DNA of 64,000 nucleotides from NCBI GenBank assembly GCA_027625915.1, contig JANTQA010000047.1:6696001-6760000 (forward strand), in the 5' to 3' direction. Every line of letters begins with the position of its first letter. Within the stretch, counting starts at the first letter, position 1. The position numbers were made by a program, and so were the translations under genes. The notes below the pieces were generated by a model, which ran no database searches, was not told where the DNA came from, and saw only the letters and a list, made by a program, of their open reading frames with translations. Source of the stretch: Anaeramoeba flamelloides (taxonomy: Eukaryota; Metamonada; Anaeramoebidae). Positions 22,195 through 34,794 of this stretch are shown piece after piece.

Positions 22195-22790
22195 GCTGTT
22201 TCCTAAAAGACGGGTATATTTATTTTAAAATATCTTTTTTTCAACTCAATCCCAGTGGGGATATTTAAATATCCAAAATTATTATTTATCATAAATTGGT
22301 TCTATATAGGAAACTAAGATTCAAAATTTCTTGAAAACAAAATTAAGTTTAAAATACTTTTAATGACTGTGTCCATGTATTTTTGAGAGGCTCTTTGAAT
22401 TCGAACTTACAAATTTAGTCATTTCAAAAGTCTCTCATTACCAAATTAAATGATTCTGTAAAACAACCCTTAATAGTAACAATAAAATTCATTTTTTTGA
22501 TATTGTTAAAAAAGTTACAAGAATCACTATAATACAATTTCATTCAAATTTGGAAAGAATTTTCATTTTTGTAAAATATTTGTATTTTATAATTTATTTT
22601 TAGTTTTTTGTTTGCATTTCATTTTTTGAAGTTCCTTAACTTGTTTAGTTTGATCAAAAAATTTAGAATGATTTATATTAGGTTAAATTAAGTTCAGTTA
22701 AATAGAAGAACGCAGATAAAATCATCTAAAGGTAGTTGATGGTATCTTATCATTTGATCTACGAATAATTGATGGTGATATTTCAACAAA
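22195..22790. repeat. Dispersed repeat, part of the D family, copy 1
   Basis: The stretch 22195-22320 resembles 34350-34470. The stretch 22500-22790 (AATACAATTTCATTCAAATTTGG, then TTTAGTTTTTTGTTTGCATT and TTTGATCAAAA) resembles 35130-35450 in the same orientation. Confidence 0.5.
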
Positions 22791-23654
22791 TCTAATAATA
22801 TAATTTATTTTTTCGTGCTTGTTTTAATATTTTGGGCATATATATAGATAATAAAATTTTCCCTTTTTGTTATTTTATTTCTTTTATTTGGATAAAAAGA
22901 GTCTCATATAAAAACATTAATACTATACAATTTCAAGTACTTTAATCTTAATTTTTTGTACTGTATAGAATTGATAATTTTTTTTTGTTTATTTTTGATT
23001 ATGGTTTTGTATAAATTTGTAGGAAGGGAGTTGATTTATTTTTCTCCATTGACCAAAACGATCCACATCAAAAGTACTTTGGAGTTCCAAAATAATATTG
23101 AATTTTAGGGAAACTAACAAATAAAAAAAAAAACCTACAAAAAACCCTAGACTATACCAGGGGGTGGGATTGGGTTATTTATTTATAAATAATTGAAGAA
23201 AATCGGATTATTTTAAAAAAAAGTGTGAAATAATTTGGATCTTTTTTGATACATAAAATAATTTAACAAAAAAATAAAAAACAAAAAAGGATAGATAGCA
23301 CAAAATGAATTCATAAATTATTGTACAAATTTCAATTATTTGTTTATATTTAGTGATTACAATCTTGGATTGAAGGAACAAAATAAAACTTTTCTTCAGA
23401 AAAGTGATTTTATTTTATGATCAAAAGTGGTGGAAATCATCAAATTTTACAATTTTTACACACTTTCCAAAATTTAACTCAAGCTTAAAATATTATCTTA
23501 CCGTATAATTTAATCACAAAAAACTAAAAAATACAAATTATAAAAAATTATAAATTGGTATGAAAATTATTCCCCTCTTTTTTTGTGAAAATAATAGGTA
23601 ATTTTGATCTTCAAACGGAGATCAAATAAAATACCAATAATAGTTCAACCTCGT

Positions 23655-23945
23655 TTCTCTACAAACATTTTTACTTTATCAATAAAATTATAATAACACA
23701 TTTTTACCAAGTGACTATAGATCTTGTAATAAAAAAAAATTTGTAAATGAATGACATTTTAAAAAGAGAAAATTTGAAAAAAAATATAAAAAAGTAAAAA
23801 AATTTGGAAAAAATGATTTAAATTTTGAATTTTCCAAAATAATTTTTTTCTTGGAATCTCTATTAGAACCCTTTAAACACATGTTATTCACCCCCATAAC
23901 TGTGCCCCTTACACTTGAAAATAGTTTATGTTTATATAAATTCCT
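23655..23945. repeat. Dispersed repeat family F, copy 1
   Basis: It aligns with 34065-34345. Both have TTTTTACCAAG, a GATCTTG-AATAAAAAAA block, AACCCTTTAAACACATGT and a right end with TTGAAAATAGTTTATGTTTA or a near match. It shows as a short minus-strand frame that I do not consider coding. Confidence 0.6.
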
Positions 23946-24889
23946 AACTTCAAATTCCCAAGCTGAAAAAAAAACCTGAAATAAATATTCTTGAATGCTT
24001 AAATTGTGTCAAATCTGGTACTTTTCCCCACTCGTAAAATAAAGATAAATACGATAGAAAATCACATTTCTGAAAAATAAAATTATTTTAATTTTTCAAT
24101 ACTAGATCAAATACACAAACTAAAAATTAGCATTGTAATTATGTAAGAGGTTACGATATCATTTAGTGTCACCTAAGATAAAAAAAGGAGTTTCAATGTA
24201 AAAAAAAGATAAAAATAACTTTATTTAGTGGAGAATTATATCGTCGTTCCAAAGTGATGCTGAATTTTTTTCGATATCAAATTTTGAAGTAAATATAGAT
24301 TTGTAAAAATTTCAAAATGAGAATAAGAAAGCTCATATTGATAAATATTTTTTCATAAATGAGCTCATATGAATAATAATATTCTGATCTAATAAAAAAA
24401 ATTATGTTTAAAAGATTAATTTTTTTTTCATCTCTTTGAGAAATTTTTGATGTTTAAAGTGATTCTTGGTTCTGAAAATTTATTTTTTTTTATCAGAAAA
24501 AATAATTGAATATTGACTTATTTATGAATTTTTTTTTCAATGTGAACTTTATTATCCTCTTTTTCAACTTTTTAAAAATTTATATCGACATCAAAATTAG
24601 ATATTGTAAAAATATCTCCCTACATTTGGAAAGAATGGTACAGCAAAAAAAAAATACACAAAATCTTCTGAAAAGGTAATTTAAAAGTAAACTCAATCAA
24701 AACTTTACCAAAATATTTCCCTTAAAATTAAAACTAGTATTTCAAATTTAAATATGATAAAATTTGAGTTGATTATTTTTCTTTTTTTAATAATTCTAAA
24801 TCTTATCATTTCAAATTATTAACACAATAATGTACAAATATAAAAATATATAACATTAAAAAGTAAGAAGAAATCATTACAAAAACCAA

Positions 24890-25870
24890 AACTAAAATTC
24901 AAAATTTTCCACACAGTTAAAAAAGTCAAAAGAATCACTCTAATACAATTTCATTCAAATCGGTACGTTTTTTGATTTTTGTAAAAATATAAAAATTAAT
25001 AATTTCACCTTTAGGTTTTTTACCGTTCTGGAAAAAAATTGAAACAAATCTTAGAATGGAGAACATTAATAGAACATAAAAATTCAAAGAAAGATCAATA
25101 AATAAAAGAATAAATAAATAAAGACAAAATGAAGGATTCAACTTAATAAGAGTTTTTAAATATTTTCTTACGGTCCTGTAGGGTTTTTCTTTGATTGATC
25201 AATTATTAAAAATTTGTTTAAAAAATTTACGAATTTTACTGATCTCCAAAATCAGATTATCAATTTTGATATAAAAGTAGATTTAAATTATTTTGGTTGG
25301 TTTGATTGACAATAATATAATGGATTATTATTTGAAGTTAATTGGTTTCTTCTTTTTATTGATTTTACTTTTAGTTTTCAGTAATCTTCCCAATGAAAAA
25401 CTGTGTTTCACTTTTTTTCCACAATTGCTGATTTCATTTAATTTTTGGAATCGCCTAACATAGTTTTACTCAATCAAGAATTTTTTTTGAAGAATTGATT
25501 TTATGTTAAAGTGGATTAATTCAAAAGTTTAGAACCCAAGTAAAATTAATTAACTGTGTATCCTTTGATCGATCAAATTTCCGAATAGAATTTGTCCAAA
25601 TTTACAAATTTGTTAATTTTTTTTCTTATATCTACAAATTTTTTAACACCCAATGATTTATTAATATTGATAATTATTGATTTTTGAGTTTTATGAGTAT
25701 TGTAATTTATAAAATAATGTGCTGACATTCCAATTAATGAATTACTCTAATTTGGCGTTTCTTCGAGAATTGATTAAATAAGTTTATTTTCCAGAATTGA
25801 ATTTTGATATGTTAAAAATTTTGAATTGGAGTTTATAGTGCAATCTATTCCTTCGATTTTTCTTTGGAAA
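24890..25870. repeat. Dispersed repeat family D, copy 2, interrupted
   Basis: The outer parts, 24890-25000 and 25590-25860, match the continuous copy at 35110-35700. They are separated by about 590 bases absent from that copy, so this copy probably carries an insertion of unknown kind. Confidence 0.5.
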
Positions 25871-27056
25871 AAAAAAATTAAAGTGAATATTAATTCTTAT
25901 GTCTGGGCCAAATTTTGCGAATTAAATTTCTTTTCAAATACTCCTCTTAAATATGATTTTAAACAAGCTTAAAACAATTGTAATAAAAAAAAATCAGATT
26001 GTCTTTCAAAAAGTTGTGATTTTGCCTTTATTGGAATTCAATAAATCTTCCTTTGATTCCCAAAAGTTGTTTTTTTTTTTCAAAATAACTTCACTATTAA
26101 AAAACAGAAAGTGAGAATAAACAGAATTTTCTCTTTGATTTTAGATTTCTTTTTTTTGTTAATTGGCAAAAATAAGCAAATTTTGTTGTTAAAAGTATGA
26201 TATCTTTGAGTAAAGTATTCAAGATAAAGTTATTGTAAATCTTAATTTGTAGATTTTTATCTTACAAGAGTTTACTCAACAATTCAAACTTAAAGTCTAC
26301 TGGTTATTAACCAATTTCAAATTATATTTCCTCGATCAATCAGAGATTTTGTCAGTTGAAAAGAAATATAGTTTTTCGGACTTTCAAATCCTGATCATTT
26401 GGAAAAGCATTTTTATTTCTTAAAGGGAAACTAATACAGTTGAGTGAAAATAATTCGTGAAATAAGTGTGTGTTAATGTTTCTGAATATTGTTGAAAGTT
26501 ATTCTTCATAAAAGTGGAATTGCCAAATAAAAATATTTTATTCTCATAAAAATTTCCCTAAAGCTAAATTTTCTACACTTAATTTAAATGAATTTTTTTG
26601 ACTTGAAAACTTGTTTTTACAACTTATTATTTGAAGAAACAACAAGAAATTTTGAAAGAAAGAAAAATAATTTAGAATAAACAGGCAAAAAATTTGTCTA
26701 ATTTTTCGAAAAAAAATAAACGATCAGTTTGCTTTAAAAGACAGTTTTTCAATCCAGTTTTTAGTTGTAAGGTATTTAATTTTTTTTAAAAGTTAATGTG
26801 AAAAACTTATTCTTGATTATGCAAAAAGAAAATTATTATCGAATTTTTATTTCACTACTATTATCTCTTTCTTCTGATAGGTTTGTTTGATCTTGTTTGA
26901 AAAAGAAAAGGAGTTGAATTTTGTGAAAAAATAAAAATAATAATAGTTTTGCTGAGAAAAGAAGGGAGTATAAGGGGAACAAGGATAAGTTTAACAGATT
27001 TGATTAAAATAGATTCATTTTTTAAACATTTTTTTATTTTTCGAAAATTAGTTGTT

Positions 27057-28476
27057 ATGTCTATTACCGACCCTCAACAAGAAACACTAAATTCAGAAAA
27101 GAACAATAACCCCAATATCAATTTTCTAACAAAGAAATTGAACACGTCTGAAATGGATATTGATCCAAAAATAACCGATATCATCAAAATTAGAACAAAA
27201 GAGAAAATCGAAAAAAAATTTCAATTTGAAATGAAGCAACTGAGAGAAACTTATTGCACCAAAGAAAAAATTTATAAAGAAGAAATTTCTCAACTTAAAG
27301 GTAACCACCCTCACCCTAATAATTTTTCATAACAAAACTTCAAGTCAATGGAAAAAAACAAGTTCTTTAAAAGATCTGACTTTGTGGCTTTAAATGTTTT
27401 GTTCTCAAAATATGATTTGTTGCAAAAAAAAGTGGAACAAAATTTTCCTTCTACTTTTCCAAAAAAAATTAAAACCAAAGAATTCAAGCAGATCACCAAA
27501 GTCTGTAATACCTAAAAGGGAAACTGAACAGATCATAACTCGGGAATTAAAAATTTAAAATTTTTTTTTTGCTTTTAGAAACGTTTTTTGGCAAGTTGAA
27601 GGAAAATATTGTTCCATTTATTTTGTAATTAGAAGTGACGAATTGAAACAAAGTTTTCTTCATGTCAGATTTTTCCAATATTACACTTTTTTTTTTTTTT
27701 TCAACAAAATAATGCCTAAATTTGTAATTTCAATGAGAACTTACTTTTCAATCGTTTTCTTTCTTTTAATTTTTTCCTTGTTCCTTTAATTGCGAATTAT
27801 ACGTTCACTGAAAAGCGAAGTGAATTGCTGGTATTTGAAATTTACATGGGATAAAAGTGTAGTTGATTACAATCAGTTCCGTTTTTAAGCCACAAACTTT
27901 AAAATGAAATTTTTGGAACAAAAAAAATTCCAAATTTAAGGATCTAGAAATTACCATGAAAAATTTTTTTCTGAAATAGAAAAAAAACTTTTTAGTAATT
28001 TTGATGAGTACCTAACACCAATCAAAAACAAATCAACACGTGGTGTACGATCGATCTCCAAAAATCAACAACTAAAAACGAGGAAATTTTTAGAAATAAG
28101 CAACAAAGAGCAAAGACACTCAATTTCCAATTAGAATGGTTAGAATATAAAATTTAGAAAACAACTTTGTCAGTTTTGAAGTGTCCCTCTTTAGCACTAT
28201 TTGAGATCTAGGTGATTTTATTTTCTTTTTTTTTCATTTTCCAAATGAGTTATTTTTATTTTAAGAATATTACTAAATCCTTACTTGGTCAAATTTAGAG
28301 TGTTACAAAATAACCTAAATAAAATAAAACATAATTTAATTAATACTAAAAAAAAATATTTACCAGATTCTTTGACATTTTATTTTTATAAAATTTATTT
28401 TGTATTTTCTATTTTACATTATAAAAGTTCAGAATTAATCTTTACTTGTCTTGATTTTTTTGAAATAATTACAAAA

Positions 28477-28527
<51 letters not shown>

Positions 28528-29400
28528 GAACAACTTAATCATAGGATTAACGCTTTGGAAAATTCAAATACCTTACGTGATGAAATAGTTTTTGAAAAAA
28601 GAAAATTGATTTTAATTAATAAGAAATTACGGGACACAATGGCAATAATTAAATCCAGAAATTTATTACTTGAACTGCAAAATACAAAATTAAAAAACCA
28701 AATCAAAAGAAAATCTCAACAAATTGTAAAAGAAATAAATACCACGAGAATTATAGATCCAAATTTGAATAAAAGCAAAAACAAAAATATAAATGAAAAT
28801 GAAAACGAAGAAGAAAAGGAAAAGGAAAAGGAAAAAAAACCCAGGAATTATAAAAAATCCCAGAATTACTTTTTATCCAAAGTAAATTCTGAGCCAAATA
28901 ATAATATAAACCTAGTAAATAATGGAAATAAAAAAACCAAAAATAAAAAGATTACCAAAAAGAGAAGGAAGAAGAAAAAAAAAAAGAATAAGAAAAAGAA
29001 TACTGAAAAAAAACAAGAAATCCCATTTGAAAAAATTTTAAGTCTTACTAGGAATAATTCATTTGTAAAAATGGAAGAAATTGGCGATGAAACAGACATT
29101 TCGATTGAATCACTTGGAAACGATATGGAAAATTTAATTCGAAATGATTTAGGTATGAAAAAATCATGGTCAATTGCAGATATGGATTTAAGGGAATCAC
29201 AACAAAAAATACAAGAAAATTTTTGGGTCAATAAACATTCTAAAAAACTTTCCTTAACCCCAACAAAAAAAAGAAAATCAAGAATAATAAAAAGACCTAT
29301 TTCAAAGAAAAAAAAAAAAAAAATCAAAAAAAAGAGATCTAATTTCCAAAAAAATTTTTCAAAAAAGAAAAATAATAAAAAAAAGAATAAAAAGGATTAA
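27057..29400 (+). CDS. Basic coiled-coil protein of unknown function, two exons
   Basis: Exons 27057-27300 and 28529-29400 join in phase 1 (AAAG|GTAACC and ATATAG|AACAAC) to give 371 residues. The join carries a coiled coil across the junction: EEISQLK then EQLNHRINALEN. The coiled coil spans roughly residues 55-145. It is followed by Glu/Lys and Asn-rich segments, several strongly basic runs that could be nuclear signals, and a more ordered part near residues 235-315 (SLTRNNSFVKMEEIGDETDI, KKSWSIADMDLRESQQKIQE). No family was recognised. The 1228-base intron contains repeat material (families C and A and a decayed MITE half). An additional exon inside it cannot be excluded, but the two exons already fit in frame and in structure. 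Confidence 0.65.
27410..27640. repeat. Foldback repeat family C in the intron
   Basis: GAACAAAATTTTCCTTCTAC at 27436 onward and AGTTGAAGGAAAATATTGTT near 27596 form inverted arms. A related arm occurs near 31230-31300. It lies within the intron of the coiled-coil gene. Confidence 0.45.
27868..27944. mobile_element. Decayed half of an M1-type MITE
   Basis: The stretch begins TACAATCAGTTCCGTTTTTAA and keeps the order of the left arm of M1 elements (CACAAACTTT, then GAACAAAAAAAATTCCAAATT), with many changes. The right arm is missing; family A copy 3 follows directly. Confidence 0.5.
27945..28320 (-). repeat. Dispersed repeat family A, copy 3
   Basis: Matches copies 1, 2 and 4 (in reverse to 1 and 4) through AATCAACACGTGGTG, GATCGATCTCC, CAATTTCCAATTAGAATGG and CTTGGTCAAATTTAGAG. 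It is shorter than the others and lies in the intron of the coiled-coil gene. Confidence 0.7.
28477..28528 (+). repeat. (AC)n(AT)n microsatellite ending at a 3' splice site
   Basis: About 13 AC units are followed by about 12 AT units, and the last bases, ATAG, are the inferred splice acceptor of the coiled-coil gene. There is no ordinary pyrimidine tract between the repeat and the acceptor. Confidence 0.75.
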
Positions 29401-29744
29401 AAAAAAAAAAAATAATGAACAAGATTAATTTTTAATGTTTTAAAATCTTTAGAATTCTTATTGTATCACAACCCCCATAATTATTTATTATTATTATCTG
29501 TAATTACATAAAAAAAAAAAAAAAAAAAGAAAAGAAAGAAAGAAACAAACAAATAAATAAAGAAAATAAAATATATAAATAATAAAAACTGTTTACGAAT
29601 TTTATTCATTCGTTGTATTTCTGTTTTTAAAAAATCATTAAAGTAATATCATAAAGATTTTCTTTTATATCTTTGATAATCAATTCCCCAAGGTGTTCTA
29701 AATATTGTTTTTAGTTGCTTTTACAAATTTGGGTTAATTACTCT

Positions 29745-29935
29745 GAAATTTGCGGGAATTAAAAATAACCATAAAATCTGGATATCTGAATTAAAAAAAG
29801 TAATATATTTCGTATATTAAAAAATAAAATTATTAAAAATATTATTATAAACAAAGACCCCATAATTTTATTTCACACTCAAGTGTAATAGATGAAATTT
29901 TGAGTTTTTCTAGAAATTTCTAAATAACATTTTTG
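29745..29935 (+). pseudogene. Probable relic of a LINE ORF2 C-terminus
   Basis: Translation of 29757 onward gives NNHKIWISELKK, which matches the block NRKIWISEF of LINE-2 downstream of the zinc-knuckle. The following bases give FYFTLKCNR and NFEFF between stops, in about the expected order. The stretch is short and stop-ridden, so this is tentative. Confidence 0.35.
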
Positions 29936-30029
29936 GAATTGCTTCAGTTCCATCAAGTTACATTGAGTGTGTAGGTTTATTTCTGAAATTAATAAAAAAA
30001 AAAAAACCAATGAAAGTGCCAGTAGAGTG

Positions 30030-30420
30030 TCTTCAAGAGACAGGTTTTCTCGTAGTTTCTTTTTTATTTAGGAAGCGTTTTAGGTTTTTTTGAGGTTGTG
30101 TATTTTATTTGTGAAATGTTCAAAAATCTATTGATTTTCCAAATAAATAGAAAACTCAAAAAAAACCTAACGAAAATCTATTGATTTTCCAAATAAACAG
30201 AAAACTCAAGAAAGCCTTAAAATGTATTTCCAGAATCAAAAGGGTTATGAGGATATCATAGATTTTATTCAAATCCTAAACAATTTCAAAAAACAAACAA
30301 TGATTTTTTTTAATTTGAGAAATGAAAAGCAAATTTATGATTTTTTTAATTCAAAATAAAATATAAAAAGAAATAACAGGTAGTTTTCTTGAGGTTTTCT
30401 GTTTGATTCGAAAAATCTAT
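30030..30420. repeat. Hairpin repeat family B, second locus
   Basis: The phrase ATCTATTGATTTTCCAAATAA followed by AGAAAACTCAA occurs twice in tandem, followed by TTTCCAGAATCAAAAGG and ATCATAGATTTTATTC. The same order occurs at 54720-55075. Confidence 0.65.
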
Positions 30421-31643
30421 TGATTTTATGATCAAAAAAAAAAAAAAAAAAAAAATACTAACAGTAAATAAGATCTATTAAAAACAACTACTGGCTTAAA
30501 AACTAAAAAATGAAATAAAATAAAATAAACACCAACTTTTTTTATATTTTGATGAATTTTATTTTGCTTTAATAAGTGATTATGGTAAAAATTGATATAT
30601 TTATTAAAAAAAAACAACAATTGATAACTTTAGTAATCTGTGAAAATATTATCTATCATTTATTCAAGAAGTAATGAAATCTAAATTAAATTTCTCTTTC
30701 ACAAGAATTAATCAAAAAAATCGCTTGAAGTTTATTTTTTTTTCTAAGAAAATAATATAGTTTACTTATTATTTTCGCATTTGAATTAACTCTGAAATGA
30801 TTTGTTAAATTCTTTATTTTTTTTTTTTTTTTCAAAAAGATTAATCTAGATTTTGTTCAATAAATTTTTCAAATAAATGTAAATAAGAAATTAAAAAAAT
30901 GAACGATCAAATGTTAAAATTATTCACAAAAAATAATTAAAACTTTTTTAAAAAAGTTAGGACAAAGGTTTCAAAAGTGGTACCCAAATTATCTAATTCA
31001 CCCTTGTTATAAACCAATTTGGATAACATTTATAAAACCTTTATTAAAAGCTTTTTTAAAACAGCTTTGCAATTGTAGTAACCTTTTTATTTTGGTATAA
31101 TCTTTACAAAATTACTTTTTATAACAAAAATTTGATTCACAATTTCAATCCAATTTTTGTTTCAATTCCAAATAAAAACCTTAAATTTGATTATTAATGA
31201 CTGGTTAATAAAATCTTTATATACTATTTGTTGCAAAATCAAAGGAACAAAATTTTCATTCAACTTATCAAAAAAAAGGTTTTAAAAAATCCTGTAAAAT
31301 TTCAAATTTTTAATTCTTCAAATTTACTTAAATTATTAATTTCCCTTTTAGTTTTGAGGCCTTTGTATTTTTTAATTATTGGTAATTTTTTTTGTTTGGG
31401 AGAGTGATTGAAAATTTTGATCTTTTTATTTTACAATTAACAGTACCAAGACAAAAGCTTTGCCTGCTAAACCAAATATAAATAATATATTTTTAAAACA
31501 AAAATAAACAAATTATAAATTCATGTGCTTTTTTGAAAAATTACAAAATCCGTTAATAATATTTTAAGAAAAGAATTAAAATAATAATAATAACAACAAC
31601 AGCAATAATTAATCAAAACACGAATTAGAATTATTATGTATAT

Positions 31644-33332
31644 TTATTTGTCTTTTTTAGTTGCAACAATTTTTTTTTTTTTTGAATATATAAAATAAAG
31701 TATACACACTAAAATAAAATATATGAACGAAATAAATGTAATTAAATTTTCGCTCCATTCAATCTTCATCAATATTGAAGGAACTGATTTAACCGGGAAT
31801 GACGAATGAGAAATAAAGGTACCATAATCATCGCTTGGCAATTTTTGTGATTTTAATAAAATTCCCTCTGAGGAATAAGCCAATGAATGATCATTTCTAG
31901 GCTGCACAAAAATATTCATACCGTTTTGCACTGCCATTGTACGCAGCAATTTATCTAAATTACTTTTTGGTACAAAATTTGACATTGGCAATAAAAGAAG
32001 GTCTGGGAAAGCCTTGTTGCCATTCACAGAATTCAAATTATTTGCAAACCTTGAAGAGAAAATAAGATCGGATTTATAATAGTAATCCATTAAATCATCA
32101 AAATACATCACTGCCATTGATACCGAGATATTGTTGATCTTTAAATTGAAAAAATATTGGTTAGCGGCTTTTGAAATCCATTGTGATTGCTTTTCCAATT
32201 CATTAACAGGATTTTTTTTTTCATTTTGTAAGATTATTTCGCCTTTATTATCAATCACAACAATTCTATTGTTATAAGTCTTACTTCTATTCCCTGAGGG
32301 GTCTCTTTTAAAAACAGAATAACTTGCAAGGATATGAATATTTGAATTAATAGAAGACTTTTTTAATTTTTTGATTAATTTTTTTTCATTTGCTTTTGAA
32401 ATGACAATACCATTAGACTCACTCCACATTATTAATTTGGTGTTAGTAGCCATTGGGAGACTGTTCGTTAAATTTATGAGCTTTTCGTTATAAGGGTTTA
32501 AAACCTTTTCTTGGAATTGATCTTTGATAGAAGCCAATTCTCTTAATTCAGAAGCGTATTTTGTCCTTAAGTATTCTTCTGTTTCATCAAAAGTTTCATA
32601 TTGCTCGCTTAATTGAGACACAGACAGGGAAGCGAGATCTAAAAGAGGTGAAGTTTTATGCTCGGATCGAATAAATAGTATTCTTGGGTACGACAAATTT
32701 AAGATGAATGCTATCACAAAACAGATGACTAAAAACCTTCGGAATAATTCAGGAAAGGAATTGAAGATTTGAAATTCTTCTTTTTTCTTGTGGCTTAGAT
32801 AAAACATTTGGCCAAAGACCCAATAAAGTGCACACGAAACAAAGGGAACAAAAAAATAAATAATGTTAATTGAGCCGACGCTGTTTAATTGCGTTAGGTA
32901 GGGTAATTTGGTTTGAAGGTACCCACATGCAATGCTACTTTTCAGCTTTGGAAGTAAAAATAAGACAGCCGATCGAACAACGACAGCAACTGCTGGGTAA
33001 ATGAGTTGCGATCCGACATGCAACCGCAGCTTTCTCTTTGAAAAAAGCATATTTTGAAGAATCGCTGGTATTAAGTAATAAACCATGTTGAATAGGATCC
33101 CTTGGTAAGAAGATACTTGCTTGTTCAACGAAAAGAAGTATCCACAAAAAATTGTCAATCCACATAACGTAATATAAAGTATCCTTTTTACAATTTTATC
33201 TTCTTCAAGTTGTTGAAGATAGACTAAGACAAAAAATGGTATAAAATAACTCGACAGAAATTGTGAGTGTTCATACGTATCATTGTATGTCAAAAAAAAG
33301 ATCGGAATTAGGAGTAAATAAAAATATCTCAT
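31644..33332 (-). CDS. Apolipoprotein N-acyltransferase-like membrane protein, nitrilase fold, catalytic Cys replaced
   Basis: The single exon gives 562 residues with the layout of Lnt: about six to seven membrane segments in residues 1-220, a carbon-nitrogen hydrolase domain (about 290-520) and a final membrane segment (about 528-550) before a Lys-rich tail. In Lnt this domain moves an acyl chain from phospholipid to a protein N-terminus using a Glu-Lys-Cys triad. Here IMWSES carries Glu305 in the position of the general base, and EKKNPVNELE (about 370-380) may carry the Lys. The nucleophile motif, usually VCYE or VCYD, reads VMYFDD with Met409. If the alignment holds, the protein cannot make the acyl-thioester and is a pseudoenzyme or works differently. 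The start at 33332 is the only Met upstream of the first helix. It lies convergent to the coiled-coil gene. Confidence 0.72.
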   Translation of the reverse strand: MRYFYLLLIPIFFLTYNDTYEHSQFLSSYFIPFFVLVYLQQLEEDKIVKRILYITLCGLTIFCGYFFSLNKQVSSYQGILFNMVYYLIPAILQNMLFSKRKLRLHVGSQLIYPAVAVVVRSAVLFLLPKLKSSIACGYLQTKLPYLTQLNSVGSINIIYFFVPFVSCALYWVFGQMFYLSHKKKEEFQIFNSFPELFRRFLVICFVIAFILNLSYPRILFIRSEHKTSPLLDLASLSVSQLSEQYETFDETEEYLRTKYASELRELASIKDQFQEKVLNPYNEKLINLTNSLPMATNTKLIMWSESNGIVISKANEKKLIKKLKKSSINSNIHILASYSVFKRDPSGNRSKTYNNRIVVIDNKGEIILQNEKKNPVNELEKQSQWISKAANQYFFNLKINNISVSMAVMYFDDLMDYYYKSDLIFSSRFANNLNSVNGNKAFPDLLLLPMSNFVPKSNLDKLLRTMAVQNGMNIFVQPRNDHSLAYSSEGILLKSQKLPSDDYGTFISHSSFPVKSVPSILMKIEWSENLITFISFIYFILVCILYFIYSKKKKIVATKKDK

Positions 33333-33614
33333 CCCGAAAAATTAACTTTAAAATGAAAAAAATGAGTAAAAGGTATTTTTTTAAGCACAAGTTTTGTGAA
33401 ATTCGAATTGTTAAACAAAAATACCTTTGGTAAGTTTGTTTTCAACTCGATCAGTATGTTTTGTGAATAATCTTCAATAAATTGCCTAAAAATGATTTTT
33501 TATACATTTTTTGGTGATTTTGTTTAGAATTTTTGGCTATTTGATTTTTACCTCAAGAATTTTAAAACTCTTTCTTAGATCAGATATGAGTGATAAAGTG
33601 AATTAAAAATTATC

Positions 33615-33840
33615 AAAATTGATAATAAACTCCATTTCAAAAACATTGGCCCATTAAAAATCAAATTTTGTAAATAAAAATTTTTATAAATTGAAGTTAT
33701 CTATTATAATAAATAAATAACTATTTTAACATTGTGTTCTATACTCTGGAAATATTTGTTTTTCATCTAAAAATAAAATAAAAAAAAAGTCAAAAAAAAA
33801 ATAAAATAAAAAATTGGGACGACATTTATTCTGAAATTTC
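33615..33840. repeat. Dispersed repeat family E, copy 2
   Basis: It matches 19455-19660 over about 200 bases, starting at AAACTCCATTTCAAAAACATT and ending in an A-rich tract with AATTGGGACGACATTTATT. Confidence 0.6.
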
Positions 33841-34064
33841 GTTTATTTTTTCTTTAATATCATACAAATAGAATATTTTCATTTTTTAGTAATATTTTGA
33901 TGAATATATTTTGAAATGTATCCCCAAACGAAGTAGGTCGGGATTTGTGGTCTTTATTTTAATAAGTCAATAAAAATGAAGTGGAAATTTTTCACATTTA
34001 TTATTGAAATATCAGGATCAAAGTTTTAATTTTAATCCAATAGAAATCAATATGATTTCTCAAA

Positions 34065-34345
34065 AATCATTTTCATTGTTTCAAATAATATCAGAATAAT
34101 ACGTTTTTACCAAGCAACTATTGATCTTGCAATAAAAAAAAAAAATTGCAACTGAATTAGGTGAATTACAAGTCAAAAAAAAATAGAAAAATAAGTAAAA
34201 ATGTGAAAAAATGATTTCAATTTTGGGAATTTCCAAAAATAAATTTTTTGTTCGAATATCCATGAAAACCCTTTAAACACATGTAATTCACCGATAAAAC
34301 TATTACCCTTTCTCTGGAAATTGGTTTATTTATATATAGATATAA
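34065..34345. repeat. Dispersed repeat family F, copy 2
   Basis: It matches 23655-23945 in the same orientation, including ACCCTTTAAACACATGTAATT. Confidence 0.6.
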
Positions 34346-34794
34346 GTTATTTCCAAAAAGATGGGTTCAATCTATTTTAATATATCTTACTTTAAAATAA
34401 ATCTTCAAAAACTATTTAAATATATAAAATCATTAACTACTATTTATTGGTTCTTGTTAATAATCCAATTATTTTTAGTCTCTTATTACATAAATAAAAG
34501 ACATTAAATTTACTGATCTCAATTTTCTCTAATATTTTTAAGGTGTTAAAATGGATATTTATCATTTTATTTTTGATCGAAAATAATTTTTCATAACTTC
34601 TTTAATCTCAAAAAATATTCAAATAAAATTGAAAACATATAACTACATTTGATTGTTTAAAAAATCATTTGTATCCTTTCCATATTTCCAGTAACTTATT
34701 GAAAATGGTCTTTCATAGTTTTCTCAAAAAAAATCTTTAATTTTTTTTTTTCGTTTTTATTGTTTCCTTTTCTGTTAGTTCGTTCGGAAATTTT

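Larger units (their letters stand above)
21890..27056. other. Long intergenic region with dispersed repeats, no supported gene
   Basis: No coding frame with recognisable content was found on either strand in these 5 kb. The region holds copies of families D and F, listed separately, and AT-rich unique DNA. A frame near 24935-25141 on the minus strand is short and lies partly within family D. Confidence 0.5.
29401..31643. other. Intergenic region between two converging genes
   Basis: It holds a probable LINE tail relic and a family B hairpin repeat, listed separately, plus a family C-like arm near 31230-31300. No supported gene was seen. Confidence 0.5.

Noticed and set aside
28477-28526. CRISPR-like or telomere-like repeat
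   Set aside because: It is a simple AC/AT microsatellite.
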